DNA of 64,000 nt from Alligator mississippiensis. Its lineage: Eukaryota > Chordata > Crocodylia > Alligatoridae. A program made the translations under genes and the position numbers. Within the stretch, counting starts at the first letter, position 1, and each line of letters begins with the position of its first letter. Shown here one piece after another: positions 20,958 through 30,744 of the stretch. Below the pieces are notes generated by a model. The model searched no databases and had not been told where the DNA came from. It was given only the letters and a program-made list of their open reading frames with translations. Where the stretch lies: the NCBI RefSeq assembly GCF_030867095.1, contig NC_081837.1, positions 17,750,501 to 17,814,500 of the forward strand. The letters are read 5' to 3'.

Positions 20958-21049
20958 GTATAACCCTGAGTGCAGGAGAAGGGATAGGGGAATCATGGCT
21001 CTGGGCACTGATGTTTCTGTGAACAGTTTCTCCTCAAGGGGTTATCTGA

Positions 21050-21230
21050 ATGAGGGGTGGAAGACGACCTTGAGGAGACTGACGACCTTGCTAAGATCTG
21101 CAAGGTCCCTTCCGACCCTACATCTATGAATCTATGGCGGGGAGACATGGGGATGGGGGGAAAGGGCTGGACTCGATGATATCTCGAGGTCCCTTCCAGC
21201 CCCTAATGTCTATGAAATGTCTGAAATCTA
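21050..21230 (+). mobile_element. Two CR1 3' tails in a row
   Basis: Two successive tail sequences: 'gatctgcaaggtcccttccgaccctac' ending in ATGAATCTATG, then 'ctggactcgatgat..cgaggtcccttccagccc' ending in GTCTATGAAATG. Confidence 0.8.
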
Positions 21231-22321
21231 TACTCCAAAGTTCCTTCCTGCAGGAAGATCTGGCCAAGCATTTCAGACATCATCCAGCGTACTTCAGCAC
21301 TCAGAGCTTAGCATACCACATGCCAGATTGAACCCACCAGCTGGATTTGCCCTGGGAATTAACTGGGCACTGTTCCTCCATCCTATGTGGCAAAGTTTGA
21401 GTGCCACTGCTTAGATGATCACAAGGCAAGGAGAATTGCTCTTAACCAACTATAGGAAGACTTTTCTGTCCTCCAGTGCTCACAAATCCCTCATGATGGC
21501 CTGATCTGCTGAAGGAGATTTGGCCACCCATATCCCAAGATGATTGTAGAATGTGGGTGCCCTCATCTGCTAGATAACCTTGGAAATGGGACCCTCTTAC
21601 CCAGTTGAACTCACTGTCCAGGTGAAAAAAAAATCTCCTGGGGTCAGGTTCCCAGCTGTGCAGGGTTCGATGTCAACCGCCTCCTATATCCAACAATGTA
21701 CCTACCTACTCATTCCTGCTGGAATTTATTGCAATCTCCTGGTCCCAGCAGCCTCTGTCTCCTCCCAGATACTGAACAGCCCAGTCCTGCCTTCTGGGAC
21801 TCTGCAACCTCAAATCTACAGTGTCCCAGGCAGCAGCACTGAACCCCACTGTGCTTCAGACAACATACCCTGAATCCCTCCCAGTCTTGCCTGGGTCCTA
21901 TTTTATGGGGCCATGGATAAAGTTTGAAGGTCTCATATGGCACTGCAAAGTGGGGGGCAGGCTGCAGGGAGTATCTCACCGGGGGGCAGTAACAGACCCA
22001 GTCTGACTGATCTGCAGTCCACAGCCCCATCTCCCCTGGGTGTCCAGTCTCCCACTTCCACCAAAGCACTTGAACCTCCAGGACCAAACCCAGCCCATCT
22101 CCTCCTGCACCTGCAGCTTCTTTCCCACAGCATGTTCTCAGCGAGACTAGCTCCCCAAGTGGGTGCTGTGCATTGCTCAGACACCTGCCTGGAGCATGGC
22201 ATGCAACAGGTACTGCTGAGAGGAGAGACCCAAACAGTGCCCATGGGGTAGGGGCAGGGATCAGACCCAGAGACACGAAGAACACAAAAGACCCTCCCCA
22301 ACCATGAAGACACGAAGAACC
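21231..22321. other. Spacer without supported gene
   Basis: Contains long open frames on both strands (for example - strand 22474 to 21710), but these show no domain and run into a CR1 tail, so they are not called as genes. Confidence 0.4.
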
Positions 22322-22386
22322 CTTTGGGGCTGGACTCGATGATCTTTCGAGGTCCCTTCCAGCCCTAATGTCTATGAAATCTATGA
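22322..22386 (+). mobile_element. CR1 3' tail fragment
   Basis: GGGGCTGGACTCGATGATC, then 'gaggtcccttccagccctaatgtctatg'. Only the last 65 bases of a CR1 are present. Confidence 0.8.
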
Positions 22387-22744
22387 ACCTTCCCCGCACC
22401 AAATCCCACTCCCAGGTTGGAGGCCTCCTGGCTACTACATTCCTTCTAATATATAGCAAACAGTTTGAATACACAATACCCCCTCTGCAAATGGCCTGTG
22501 TTTTAAATGGGATGGAAAGGCTTTGAAAAAGACCAGAGCTACGTTACCTCATCTGTGTACTTGCTGTTTAATTTTGTTTTCTCATGGGAGGCTCACAAGA
22601 TCCACGTCTTTTACATTGAAGGTGTTCTTATATTCCAAAGAAAGTGATAGCAAAATCCAGGCTGGGGAGAACCGTAGAGAAGCCCCCTGCCCCAGGGGGG
22701 TTTCCTGAGCCCTGGTCCTGTGCCCACAGACTCCCACAACCTTC

Positions 22745-23090
22745 CCCCTACTTCCCATTAGAGCTCAGGCCTGGGCAATGCAGATCTGAAGAGAAGGGCA
22801 CAACGTCTGTCTCCAGATCAAAGAGCTCACAGACCTTCACCCTGACCTGTGCTGTCACAAGCAATCCCATCAGCAGCTGGTACTGGCACTGGGTTCAACA
22901 GTCTACTGTGAAAGGCCTAAAATGTATGGGATGGATCAGTGGAAATCATGGGAGAACAAGCTATTCCTCTTCTCACCAACCCCAACCTCCATGTGCAGAG
23001 ACACCTCCAAAAACCAGCTCTGGTTTCACCTGTACTCCCAGACAGCCACAGACACCACCAGGTATTTCTGTGCAAGGCAATTCAGAGTGA
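22745..23090 (+). pseudogene. IGHV pseudogene, clan II, shares Cys47
   Basis: V exon relic. FR1 is damaged, but the first Cys is readable (SSQTFTLTCAVTSNPISS), then WHWVQQSTVKGLKCMGWISG with Cys at position 47, as in the gene at 19988. A frame change near 22970 separates this from FR3 (CRDTSKNQLWFHLYS, then TTRYFCAR). No clear heptamer lies at the end: CACAGAG is displaced by about 10 bases. No leader was found. Confidence 0.82.
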
Positions 23091-23099
23091 CACAGAGTA

Positions 23100-23631
23100 G
23101 GGCAGGGGCTGTGCCAAAAGAAGAAAGTCTGAACAGCCTGGCAGAGTCTGTGCCCAGGCTTCCCCATTAGAATGGGAACGAGACATGGACTCAGGGGCTG
23201 CAGGTTCAGCAAAAGGGGGAGGTGAAAGGAAAAAATCCAGGTTACCCCCAAATCAATCTCAAAGAGACCAGGCACAAAAAGATGCCCACAAACTGATTGC
23301 TCACAGCCAGGCTGCACTCCCCTGGGCCAGACCCAGCTGCACCTCCCTGCTGGGCACAGATCCCTGCCCAGCCTGATGGCCCTCTCATCCAGACCCAGCT
23401 CTGTTGCCCCACAGGGAGGAGAGGGTGACCTGCTGAAAATGGACTGCGAGTCCCTGGCAAAGCAGAGCAGCTCCTGCAGAGAGATATCTGCCCCCTCCCC
23501 AGACCCTTCCTGCCCTGTCTGCTGCTAAGCCTTCAGCCCCAGCCCTTCCAGAGCTAGCCCCAGACTGGCAAATTCCCCAGCTGCCCAGTGCACCTTCTCC
23601 TTGCCTAGACCTGGCTGCTGCAGCTGGGGGA
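23100..23631. other. Spacer without gene
   Basis: No gene or repeat was recognised before the LTR. Confidence 0.45.
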
Positions 23632-24522
23632 TGTCACAACCCAAAGTTGTGATTTTTTGTGTGTGCGCTTTGGCACTGCTAAATTATTTCCTGCCATTTT
23701 TGTCGCTTTCTTTGCACGGTAGAGCTCTCTGCTGCTAGAGAGAGCTCTGGTGCAACGGGGGATTTCCCACCAACTTACAGCTTCTTTGCAGTGTGCATTC
23801 CTTTTGCATTGTAGTGATGCTCACCGCAAAGAAGTTTCCGCCATTTGTATTAGAGTCTACGCCATGTTATTGGCCGACTTAATTTAGGCACACGTGGTGG
23901 CTAGCGATTGGCTTGCTAGCCGTACATAAGGCTTGGGTAGTTTCCGCCCAAGCTGGAGGAGGGAGGAGAGAGAGATATTCTGTGTGAAGATCTCCAAGCG
24001 CTGTGGACCCTCGCGGATCCGGTGCGCCTCCCCTAAGCAGGCAAGAGAGGCAATAGAGCCGAGTCTACGGAGCTTTCGCTTCTTGCCTCTCCCCGTCGCC
24101 AAGCGCAATCCTAGACGTATCCCTTTCCTGTAATTTCGGACCCCGCGGAGCCTAGCAAACTCCGGGGAAAACTTATCGGACCCGCGGAGCCTGAATAGCT
24201 CCGGGGAAGCTTTTCGAGTTCAACTTGACTGGACCCGCGGAGCCTAGCAAACTCCGTGGGAGCAATCGTTTTGTCAGAGTCCTCCAACGAGGGTTCAAGC
24301 GGGAGCTGTGCCTGGAAATTTATCCAGCCTACACCGATACCATCTTTGGGTGTAAGTAAACAATCTTTTCAATCAACCGTTACGCCTCCGTGACTAATTC
24401 TAACTCGCGTGCACAAGACCATCCCGCGGTTTCTCCCACCCTGCGTGTCTGGGCTGACGGCCACAGCCCGCGTGCACCGGAGACGGGTCTGGTACGACCC
24501 CGGTTCGCCCCCGGCTTGCCCA
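23632..24522 (+). mobile_element. 5' LTR of an endogenous retrovirus, same family as 15777-16660
   Basis: Starts TGTCACAACCC and ends near CTTGCCCA, about 890 bp, similar along its length to the solo LTR. The first U3 hairpin (23712-23755) is kept with compensating changes, while the second is partly decayed. The TATA-like site is weaker (TACATAAG, near 23926) and the inverted CCAAT is at 23869-23873. Three GGACCCGCGGAGCC-type units lie at 24138-24167, 24178-24205 and 24231-24260. The exact 3' end is uncertain because the LTR-end/PBS motif is repeated just downstream. No matching 3' LTR was found in the window. Confidence 0.82.
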
Positions 24523-25088
24523 TGGCGGCCAGAATGGGATCGGAATCACCACCGTGCATGGTGACGAGGGCGGGCTCGGGGCCCAGCCCGCACATGGCGA
24601 CGAGGATGGGATTGAGATTGGGAGAAAACTCGAACATGGGATTGAGATCGGGAGACAGTGCGCACGTAACAACTCAGACGGAATTAAGAGAGAGCATGCT
24701 AGAGTTAGAATTGGTTAGGAATTGCCCTTGGCGCGATAACCAACGCCAAGTGAAAAATTTTGAAGAACTAGAGATCCATATCGCTTACCATCAGGCGGGT
24801 GGAACGGGTGAAAGATTTGTAAGCGGCCGTTTGTCGCTAAAGGGAGAAGAGGGAATCTCCGAAGACGGAGCCCCGAAAGAAAGGGAAGTGTATTTGCTCC
24901 CCGCGGCGTTCGGGTGTATAATGAGAGATAAGCAGGTCCTGTTTAGGCCCCTCGATACTATGTCCCTCGCCGAGCCCAACCCGGCGGGCAAAACGAACCC
25001 GACTTTCACCCGGGAGTGTGCCCGATGCCTACGATATGCTCGGGAGAGTGAAGAACCGGAGCCCATCGGCCCGTTCTCTCGGGAATAG
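24390..25088 (+). CDS. Open frame of 232 codons running from the LTR end into the retroviral internal region
   Basis: I do not recognise the product. The frame starts inside the 3' part of the LTR (ATG at 24390), is uninterrupted to TAG at 25086-25088, and ends near where the element becomes unrecognisable. The first third is a translation of LTR and leader sequence (Pro/Arg-rich, with repeats of the MATRMG type) and is unlikely to be native. The later part, from about codon 90, has a normal mixed composition with acidic and basic residues, and a CARC pair near the C-terminus. It could be the start of gag, a leader-encoded protein or a chance frame. It does not resemble the gag at 44429. Being open in an old element is the only hint of function. 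Confidence 0.35.
   Translation: MTNSNSRAQDHPAVSPTLRVWADGHSPRAPETGLVRPRFAPGLPMAARMGSESPPCMVTRAGSGPSPHMATRMGLRLGENSNMGLRSGDSAHVTTQTELRESMLELELVRNCPWRDNQRQVKNFEELEIHIAYHQAGGTGERFVSGRLSLKGEEGISEDGAPKEREVYLLPAAFGCIMRDKQVLFRPLDTMSLAEPNPAGKTNPTFTRECARCLRYARESEEPEPIGPFSRE
24523..24615 (+). other. Candidate primer-binding sites, repeated
   Basis: Directly after the probable LTR end comes TGGCGGCCAGAATGGGAT, which has the TGG start of a retroviral tRNA primer site. Similar TGGTGACGAGG and TGGCGACGAGGATGGGAT follow at about 24560 and 24595, each after a GCA/CACA end resembling the LTR terminus. Confidence 0.4.
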
Positions 25089-25094
25089 TAATGT

Positions 25095-26071
25095 CTAGAT
25101 TGAAATGAGGGAGCTCTCCACACTCTGCACTGGTGTTAATGGCTGAATATGACCTACAACATTGGGAAGGGACTAACCTGAGGCCCTGGGGATTGTCCTG
25201 TCCCTGTGTGACAGAAGCACCAAGAGAAAGCCCAGGCACAGTCCTGCTCCTGTGATAACAGAAGGTCACCTGTCAGACCTCTCCCAGTTGGCAGAGCCAT
25301 GGGACCTTCCCCCTGGGCATGGATAGCAGTTCGGCTGGACCATGGGTTTTCTCCCATAAGGGCCCAAGGAGGAAGTGCTGAGCATCTTCTGGCAGTGGCA
25401 GCAGCTGCTGTGTGCTTCTCAGGCATTCCCAGCCCGAGACGGTGGGTGCTGAGGACACAGGAAGAGATACCAAGTCCTTGCCTGGAAACACATGGGGAAA
25501 ACCCTGCCCCAGGGAGCTGTGACGGTCACAGGGGCTCAGTGAGATGAGTGCCCACAGCCTACGTGTGGCCCTGGGCATCAGCTGCTGACATCCCTTAAAC
25601 CTCTTGACTGTGGGCCATGCTTCATCCACCCCAGTCTGGAGAGGGGGTATCATGCTGCACACACCCCAAGCCCTGGCCAGTCACCACCTGCACCTGCCCT
25701 GTTCTGAACCCAGACAATCTTCTCCCCCTGCAGATGCTCATGGGCAAAACTGGACCTTTAGTGTGGAGTGCAGTATGCCTGGGATTGGTCCCCAGGCCAC
25801 AGGTCAGAGGTGTGGGGGGTCACTCAGGTTTATTCATTGGCAGCCCTGGGTCTGCTGTGGGCTGTGTAGCCCCAATTTTTGTCACTGCCCCAGTGTAGAC
25901 ATATCAGCTCATTAGTGGGAGAGGCTCATGCCCCTTATTGCAAAGAGGGTATGCAAAGGGCAGTGCCAGGTCCTTGCTCAAATCTGTCTGCCCAGGCTGA
26001 AGTTGGAGAGAATCCACTGCCCCTGCTCTGTGCAGTGCTCAGCCAGTTAGTTTCACATCAGCATTGTCACT
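25095..26071. other. Spacer without supported gene
   Basis: No gene was recognised. The 3' boundary of the retroviral element is somewhere near 25090, with no repeat seen to define it. Confidence 0.4.
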
Positions 26072-26143
26072 TGAGGGGAGATTCACCGTCTCCAGCAATA
26101 ACTCTGAGAACCCGTTGCACCCGGCATTACCGTGCAAGGGACT
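26072..26143 (+). pseudogene. IGHV FR3 relic
   Basis: GGGGAGATTCACCGTCTCC reads GRFTVSSNNSE, an FR3 start. Shortly after, CATTACCGTGCAAGGGACTC resembles the YYCARD end with Cys changed to Arg. The middle of FR3 is deleted. Confidence 0.5.
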
Positions 26144-26149
26144 CAGGGC

Positions 26150-28119
26150 ATTCGTGCATGGCAGAGGGGTTTAATTCTCTCTAAATTGAAAAGGTGGCTT
26201 TTTAAAAACACTGCTTCAATTTAGGGCAAAGTAAACCCCTGTGTCATGCACACTCATGTTGGAGCCCGATCCTTAGCTGCCTCTCCAGTGGCAGGGAGGA
26301 GAGAGAGAGCTGCTGGTGAGCAGAACAGTTCCTGAGCTGCGGGGGGCAGGGAGGGCACCCACCCGCAGGCACCCAGTTCGGGCAGTTCCAGGGGGCACTG
26401 CAGCTGTGGAGGGGAGCACCAGGGCCCTGCACAGCTTAGGTAGGCAGGCAGGCTTGGAGGCAGTGGGATTAGGCTCACCGCTTCCATTTTTTTCTCCCTT
26501 CTGTGGAGCCTGCCTTCCCGGGCTGCTGCCAGGCTGCCTGCACAGTCTGTCTGCACTGCCCCTGAGCTGCACAGAGCCCAGCGCTTTCCTCTGCAGCTGT
26601 AGGGTAGGCAACAAACTCCTTGGAGGTGTTTTAGTTTGCAGCACCCCAAAGTCATTTGCTGCCTCCCAAAATCATTTAAGGCACATTGCACCACTGAATG
26701 TGCAACAGTGGATGGAATTAAAGTGCAATACACTGCCAAATGTGCAAACAGCAGTGGCATTAAAGCATTGCAAAAGACATTTAACCCACTTTAAAGTGTC
26801 ATCTACAAACTCCCACAGTGAAGCAACTCCAATTAGAGTTAATGTCAAAAACTTATTGCAGTTCCTTCTCCAGTGGCCCCAAGGAGGACAGCAGTGACCA
26901 GAGCAACACAGCCCTGGGAACAGGGGTAGGACAGGGAAGGCTATGGAGTGAGGAAACCTGGCAGCAAGATTTAACTCTTTCTTTCCTGACAGAATCACAC
27001 ATTTCAGTCAGTCATCATCATCCTTTCCAGTAGATCCAAATGCCCAGAATCCCAGGTAACATATGAGCCCCACAAATATTCCAGTTTCATACAAAGTAAG
27101 TCTGGCTACCAGGATTATACAACCCCAGTATCTACAGCTCAGGTACAGATGGGCACAGGTGAGCCCCTGAGCTCACAAAACTCAGTCCCGAGAGGCAGTG
27201 GTCACAGCCCACTGCTAATGGGAAATGTAGGGGCACAAATAGACATGTGCTACTGTGCCAAAGACAGATGGCCATGAATGCACAGAGACACAGCAAAGCA
27301 GGGCATTGTGCAGCCTGAGGAGTGGGTTTTGCATAACAACATGATGCTGGGTCAGCTGGGATGGTGTAGCAGGCTCCCTGGCTTCCATATGCAACATGTA
27401 GGAAATACAGAAAAGTGTCCTGCACTCATACATCTGAAATAAGAGCTGTGCCCAAGAGCTCTCCAGGGTTTTACCTGCTACTTAGCTCAGGCTTCACGGG
27501 ATTCTACCCCAACCCTGAGGAAGGGCTCTGTGTAGTCAAAGATTGTCTGACATGATCTCAGCCAACTATGCATTGGGTGCAATGCTCAATACCTCCCCAA
27601 AAGCCCTGGCTTCCTGCACCATCACCACCACAGCAACACTGCAACCCTGGTGCATGATAGAAGCAAGCATAAGTGATGAGGACAGCATCAGGGAGACAGG
27701 TACTGTTGGAGCTCAAACCAGTTACATTAGATTAGAGAAATCCTCAGGGTTGTTACCAGCAGATGAAGAGCTATTCTGCCACATGAAGTACTCCATAGGA
27801 GACCAGGCCAGGGGCTCAAAGCCCTCACCAGAGCCTGGACAAAAGAAGATGCTGATTCTGACCAAGCATCTAAGGCCCATCCCAGCCTCCTTCCTTGTAC
27901 CATCTACCTGCCAAGCAGCTACCAAGGGCACAAGCTGAGCCCAGTCCAGCCCAGACCCAGACCCAAGAGCTCTGCTGCCCCTCCAGTGCTGCCAAACTCC
28001 AACTCCAACAGCTCAGGCCCTGTACCACCCCCCCCTCCCCCAGGAAAGGGCTGGGAGGGGAGAATCCTTTGGATGCAGTAACCAGGAGCCTGCAGACACA
28101 GACACCCCCTGGCCTGGAG
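26150..28119. other. Spacer without supported gene
   Basis: No gene was recognised. Bases 26680-26840 repeat phrases such as AAAGTGCAATAC, AAATGTGCAAAC and AAAGCATTGCAAAAG and may be an old fold-back element. Confidence 0.4.
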
Positions 28120-28399
28120 CTAGGTAGTAGGGCTGTGCGAAGCTTCGGACCATGATTTGGATTTGGAAAAAAGATTAGATTAGACAGTGGAATTCAGACA
28201 CACTGCAACCTGGCGAACATCCGACTCCCCAGGCACCTCTGCACTTTTACCTGCACTGCTACATCCTGCTTTCCCACCCCCCAATCCCCACCCCAGTCTG
28301 TCCCTCACCCCGTGAAGTCTCCATTTCCATTTTCACTGACTAGCTTTCTTGCCTGCATTGCATGACAGTCCAGCCTCTGGCTTCTTCACTATTCCTTCC

Positions 28400-28560
28400 A
28401 TCCAGGACCAGAAGACACACCAACTGCAGGTACTTCCTCAGCCTGACAAAGGGTTTTTCAACCTGAAAGCTTCCAAAGAGATATCTATAGATATCTATAT
28501 ATTTAAGTATTCCTTTTGTTTTCTCCATAATAAACATATAGACATAAAAATACAAGATAA
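28400..28560 (+). repeat. Interspersed repeat with 'cagcctgacaaaggg' core
   Basis: CTTCCTCAGCCTGACAAAGG followed by TTTTTCAACCTGAAAGCTT matches 42825-42945 and, less well, 52255-52335 and (inverted) 57450-57625. The family is common in reptile genomes as far as I know. I cannot assign the class. Confidence 0.55.
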
Positions 28561-28997
28561 GCTATCACATACCATGAGTAACATCATATATCCAACACAA
28601 CACAATATTTTTAATTCTTGCTGCCAATACTTTTATAAAAAGAAAGGCGCTGTGACAGTTCTGTTTGGGTACCTTTGATGCTGCTGCTGCTACTGGTGTT
28701 GAGCCAGCTCAGTTATTTTGACCTGCTGTTGTTTACAGTGGTGGACCGGACCAAGGCTGTAGGGAAGAAGGAGACCTCACTGGGGCACACTGCCATGTTG
28801 TGCAGAGGCCCCAGCGCCAGTGAGGGCACACCTTAACACACACACTGTCACCCACCCACGCCACGACTTTTGCCTGTTAGCAGCCAGAGGTGCAGGGCCC
28901 CAGAAGCCAGACTCCCCCCTGCACTTATCTCCTTGAGAGCTGGCAGGCTTTGTGGCCACAGCAGGACCTAGCAGGCCTGCAGTATTCACCCCGCTGT

Positions 28998-29002
<5 letters not shown>

Positions 29003-29075
<73 letters not shown>
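29003..29075. repeat. CA microsatellite
   Basis: About 36 uninterrupted CA units. Such length is usually polymorphic. Confidence 0.97.
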
Positions 29076-29080
<5 letters not shown>

Positions 29081-29597
29081 TACCAATGTTACATGTTTTG
29101 CTGGTCAGCAGCCTGAGGTGCAGTTTCCCCAAAACCCCTGCACCTGTCTCCTTTAAACTTAGCAGGCCTCATACTCTCTGCAAGGGCTACCACCCCTGCA
29201 AGTTTCATCTGAATAAGGCAAAAAACAACAAAGTTATAGATATGTCATTTATTCCCCATTATACCCTATGGACAAATCTCTGAATTGGCTCCACTGAATC
29301 AAAGAGGAAAAATGATTTGGAGCTCCGAATCGAATTGCTGACATCCAAAACAGCTGAATCCAGATCCAAATCGAACAGTTCCCTATTCGCACAGGCCTAC
29401 TAGGCAGGGCTGTGCTCCCAGGGGCCCTCACTGCTCAGGGAGAAAAACAAACCCTCTCCAGGGGCCAGAGAGGACACAGAGAGCCCACAGCCTCAGTCCA
29501 GGGGTGTCCAGCTCCCAGGACAGTTTTCACTCCAGGGCTTCAGATCTGAGGCCCCAACCTGAAGTACTTGCATCCTGGCCACATGCACACATATATC

Positions 29598-29660
29598 CAG
29601 CAGCACTGTGCACCTGCAGATGGACAGCCCGAGAGCTGAGGACATGCCAAAGACACAGTG
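29598..29660 (+). pseudogene. IGHV FR3 relic with heptamer
   Basis: GCAGCACTGTGCACCTGCAG and then GCCCGAGAGCTGAGGACATG correspond to STVHLQM and RAEDM of FR3 (clan III, compare the gene at 1002). The YYCAR codons are deleted, so CCAAAGA leads straight into heptamer CACAGTG (29654-29660). No nonamer follows at 23 bases. Confidence 0.65.
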
Positions 29661-29669
29661 ATCTCAACA

Positions 29670-30744
29670 AGGGCAATGTTGTCTGGCACCTCACAGCAGC
29701 CTGAAAAGCAGCACCCGAGGGCGCTGTGCACCCTGCCCCAGCATCCAGCTGAAGTACAAAGGTTTGCTTCAGTCATTTTGGGACCTGCTACCTTTAGGTC
29801 CTGACTCCTGATCCTATTTCAATCCCCTGGCAGCTTTTCTGTCTCATTGCTGTAGTTCAACTCATTAATTATCTTTAGCAGGCGATTAATGAAAGCACCC
29901 TCCTTTTAGTATCTGCCCTTGCAACGCAGTGCTTCAGCCCCCAAAACGCGGGGACCCGCTTCTCAGCACAACACCTCCGCCCACGCCGCGGCCGCGTGGC
30001 GCATACTAATCCCTGAACGCCAACGGTCAGTTAACTCTCAATCTCGGTTGCTCACCGCAATTTGCCTGTCATAAATTTCTCCCTTGTGTTTGGGGGAGAG
30101 TTTTTTGCAGGGGGAATCCTTTTTTTTCCATTTAAAAAAAAAAAAATTACATAAGGCTGGTGTTTGGGCGGGGGGGGGGGGCGAAGTTGCACGTGGGCTC
30201 CCACTCCTCTGTCCTGAGTTGGCGTTGCTGGCAGGATGGGTCTTCATTTATTTTTAACTTCAGTTGTAAGCGGGTTGTAGTTTCACTGATTCCATCTGGG
30301 ACAAAAAGACACCACCGTCTGGGTGGATGACTTTGATTTCTTCCAGCTGGCAGTCAGGGAGTGCAAGAGAACAGAAAACCTCGTTTTGAGAAAATTTGCC
30401 TCTTTCTCACCTGATGTTGGGGGCTGTTTATTCTGGATTTAATCTATTATTATTATTATTATCTTCTTTTTCCTTCCCACCCCCACCTTCCCTCAGTTTT
30501 TTTCAGCTCTGCCCAGAAAGCACATGGTAGGGTAGTGGATGAGGCTGAAGTTGGTTGTTTATTCTCAGTTCCTTATTTCTTGTTCCCAGTTTCTTTTTCA
30601 CACCTAATCTATACCCAATAAAAAGCTTGTTATTAATGAATTACATATCCTAGAGAAAGAGCGTTTCATTGGCTATGCATATATACTAATTAATATGTAA
30701 AACAATATCCTGCATCTAGCATAGAGCCCTAAATGAAGGTCAGA
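29670..30744. other. Spacer; CpG-rich patch
   Basis: No gene was found. A CpG-rich patch at 29940-30020 (CGCCGCGGCCGCGTGG) is followed by A and G homopolymers (30134-30146, 30172-30182) and a TTA microsatellite (about 30447-30461). Confidence 0.5.

Larger units (their letters stand above)
28128..29399. mobile_element. Probable non-autonomous hAT-type DNA transposon (1272 bp)
   Basis: Left end TAGGGCTGTGCGAA (28128-28141); right end TTCGCACAGGCCTA (29386-29399), whose reverse complement TAGGCCTGTGCGAA differs at one of 14 positions. The flanks are CTAGGTAG (28120-28127) and CTAGGCAG (29400-29407), an 8-bp duplication with one change. Short TIRs starting TAG and 8-bp duplications are the mark of hAT elements. 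There is no transposase frame inside. It contains a copy of the 'cagcctgacaaaggg' repeat (about 28435) and a long CA microsatellite, which may be later gains. Confidence 0.7.

Noticed and set aside
21710..22474. 254-codon open frame on the - strand
   Set aside because: It runs across a CR1 3' tail (22322-22386), has no recognisable domain and overlaps another long frame; chance frame in GC-rich DNA.
26254..26897. Frames of 123-193 codons on both strands
   Set aside because: Cys/Pro/Leu-rich translations without domain; same-region frames on opposite strands point to composition, not coding.
27241..27275. TGCTACTGTGCCAAAGAC, like the end of a V gene
   Set aside because: No FR3 upstream in any frame and no heptamer downstream; too short to separate from chance.
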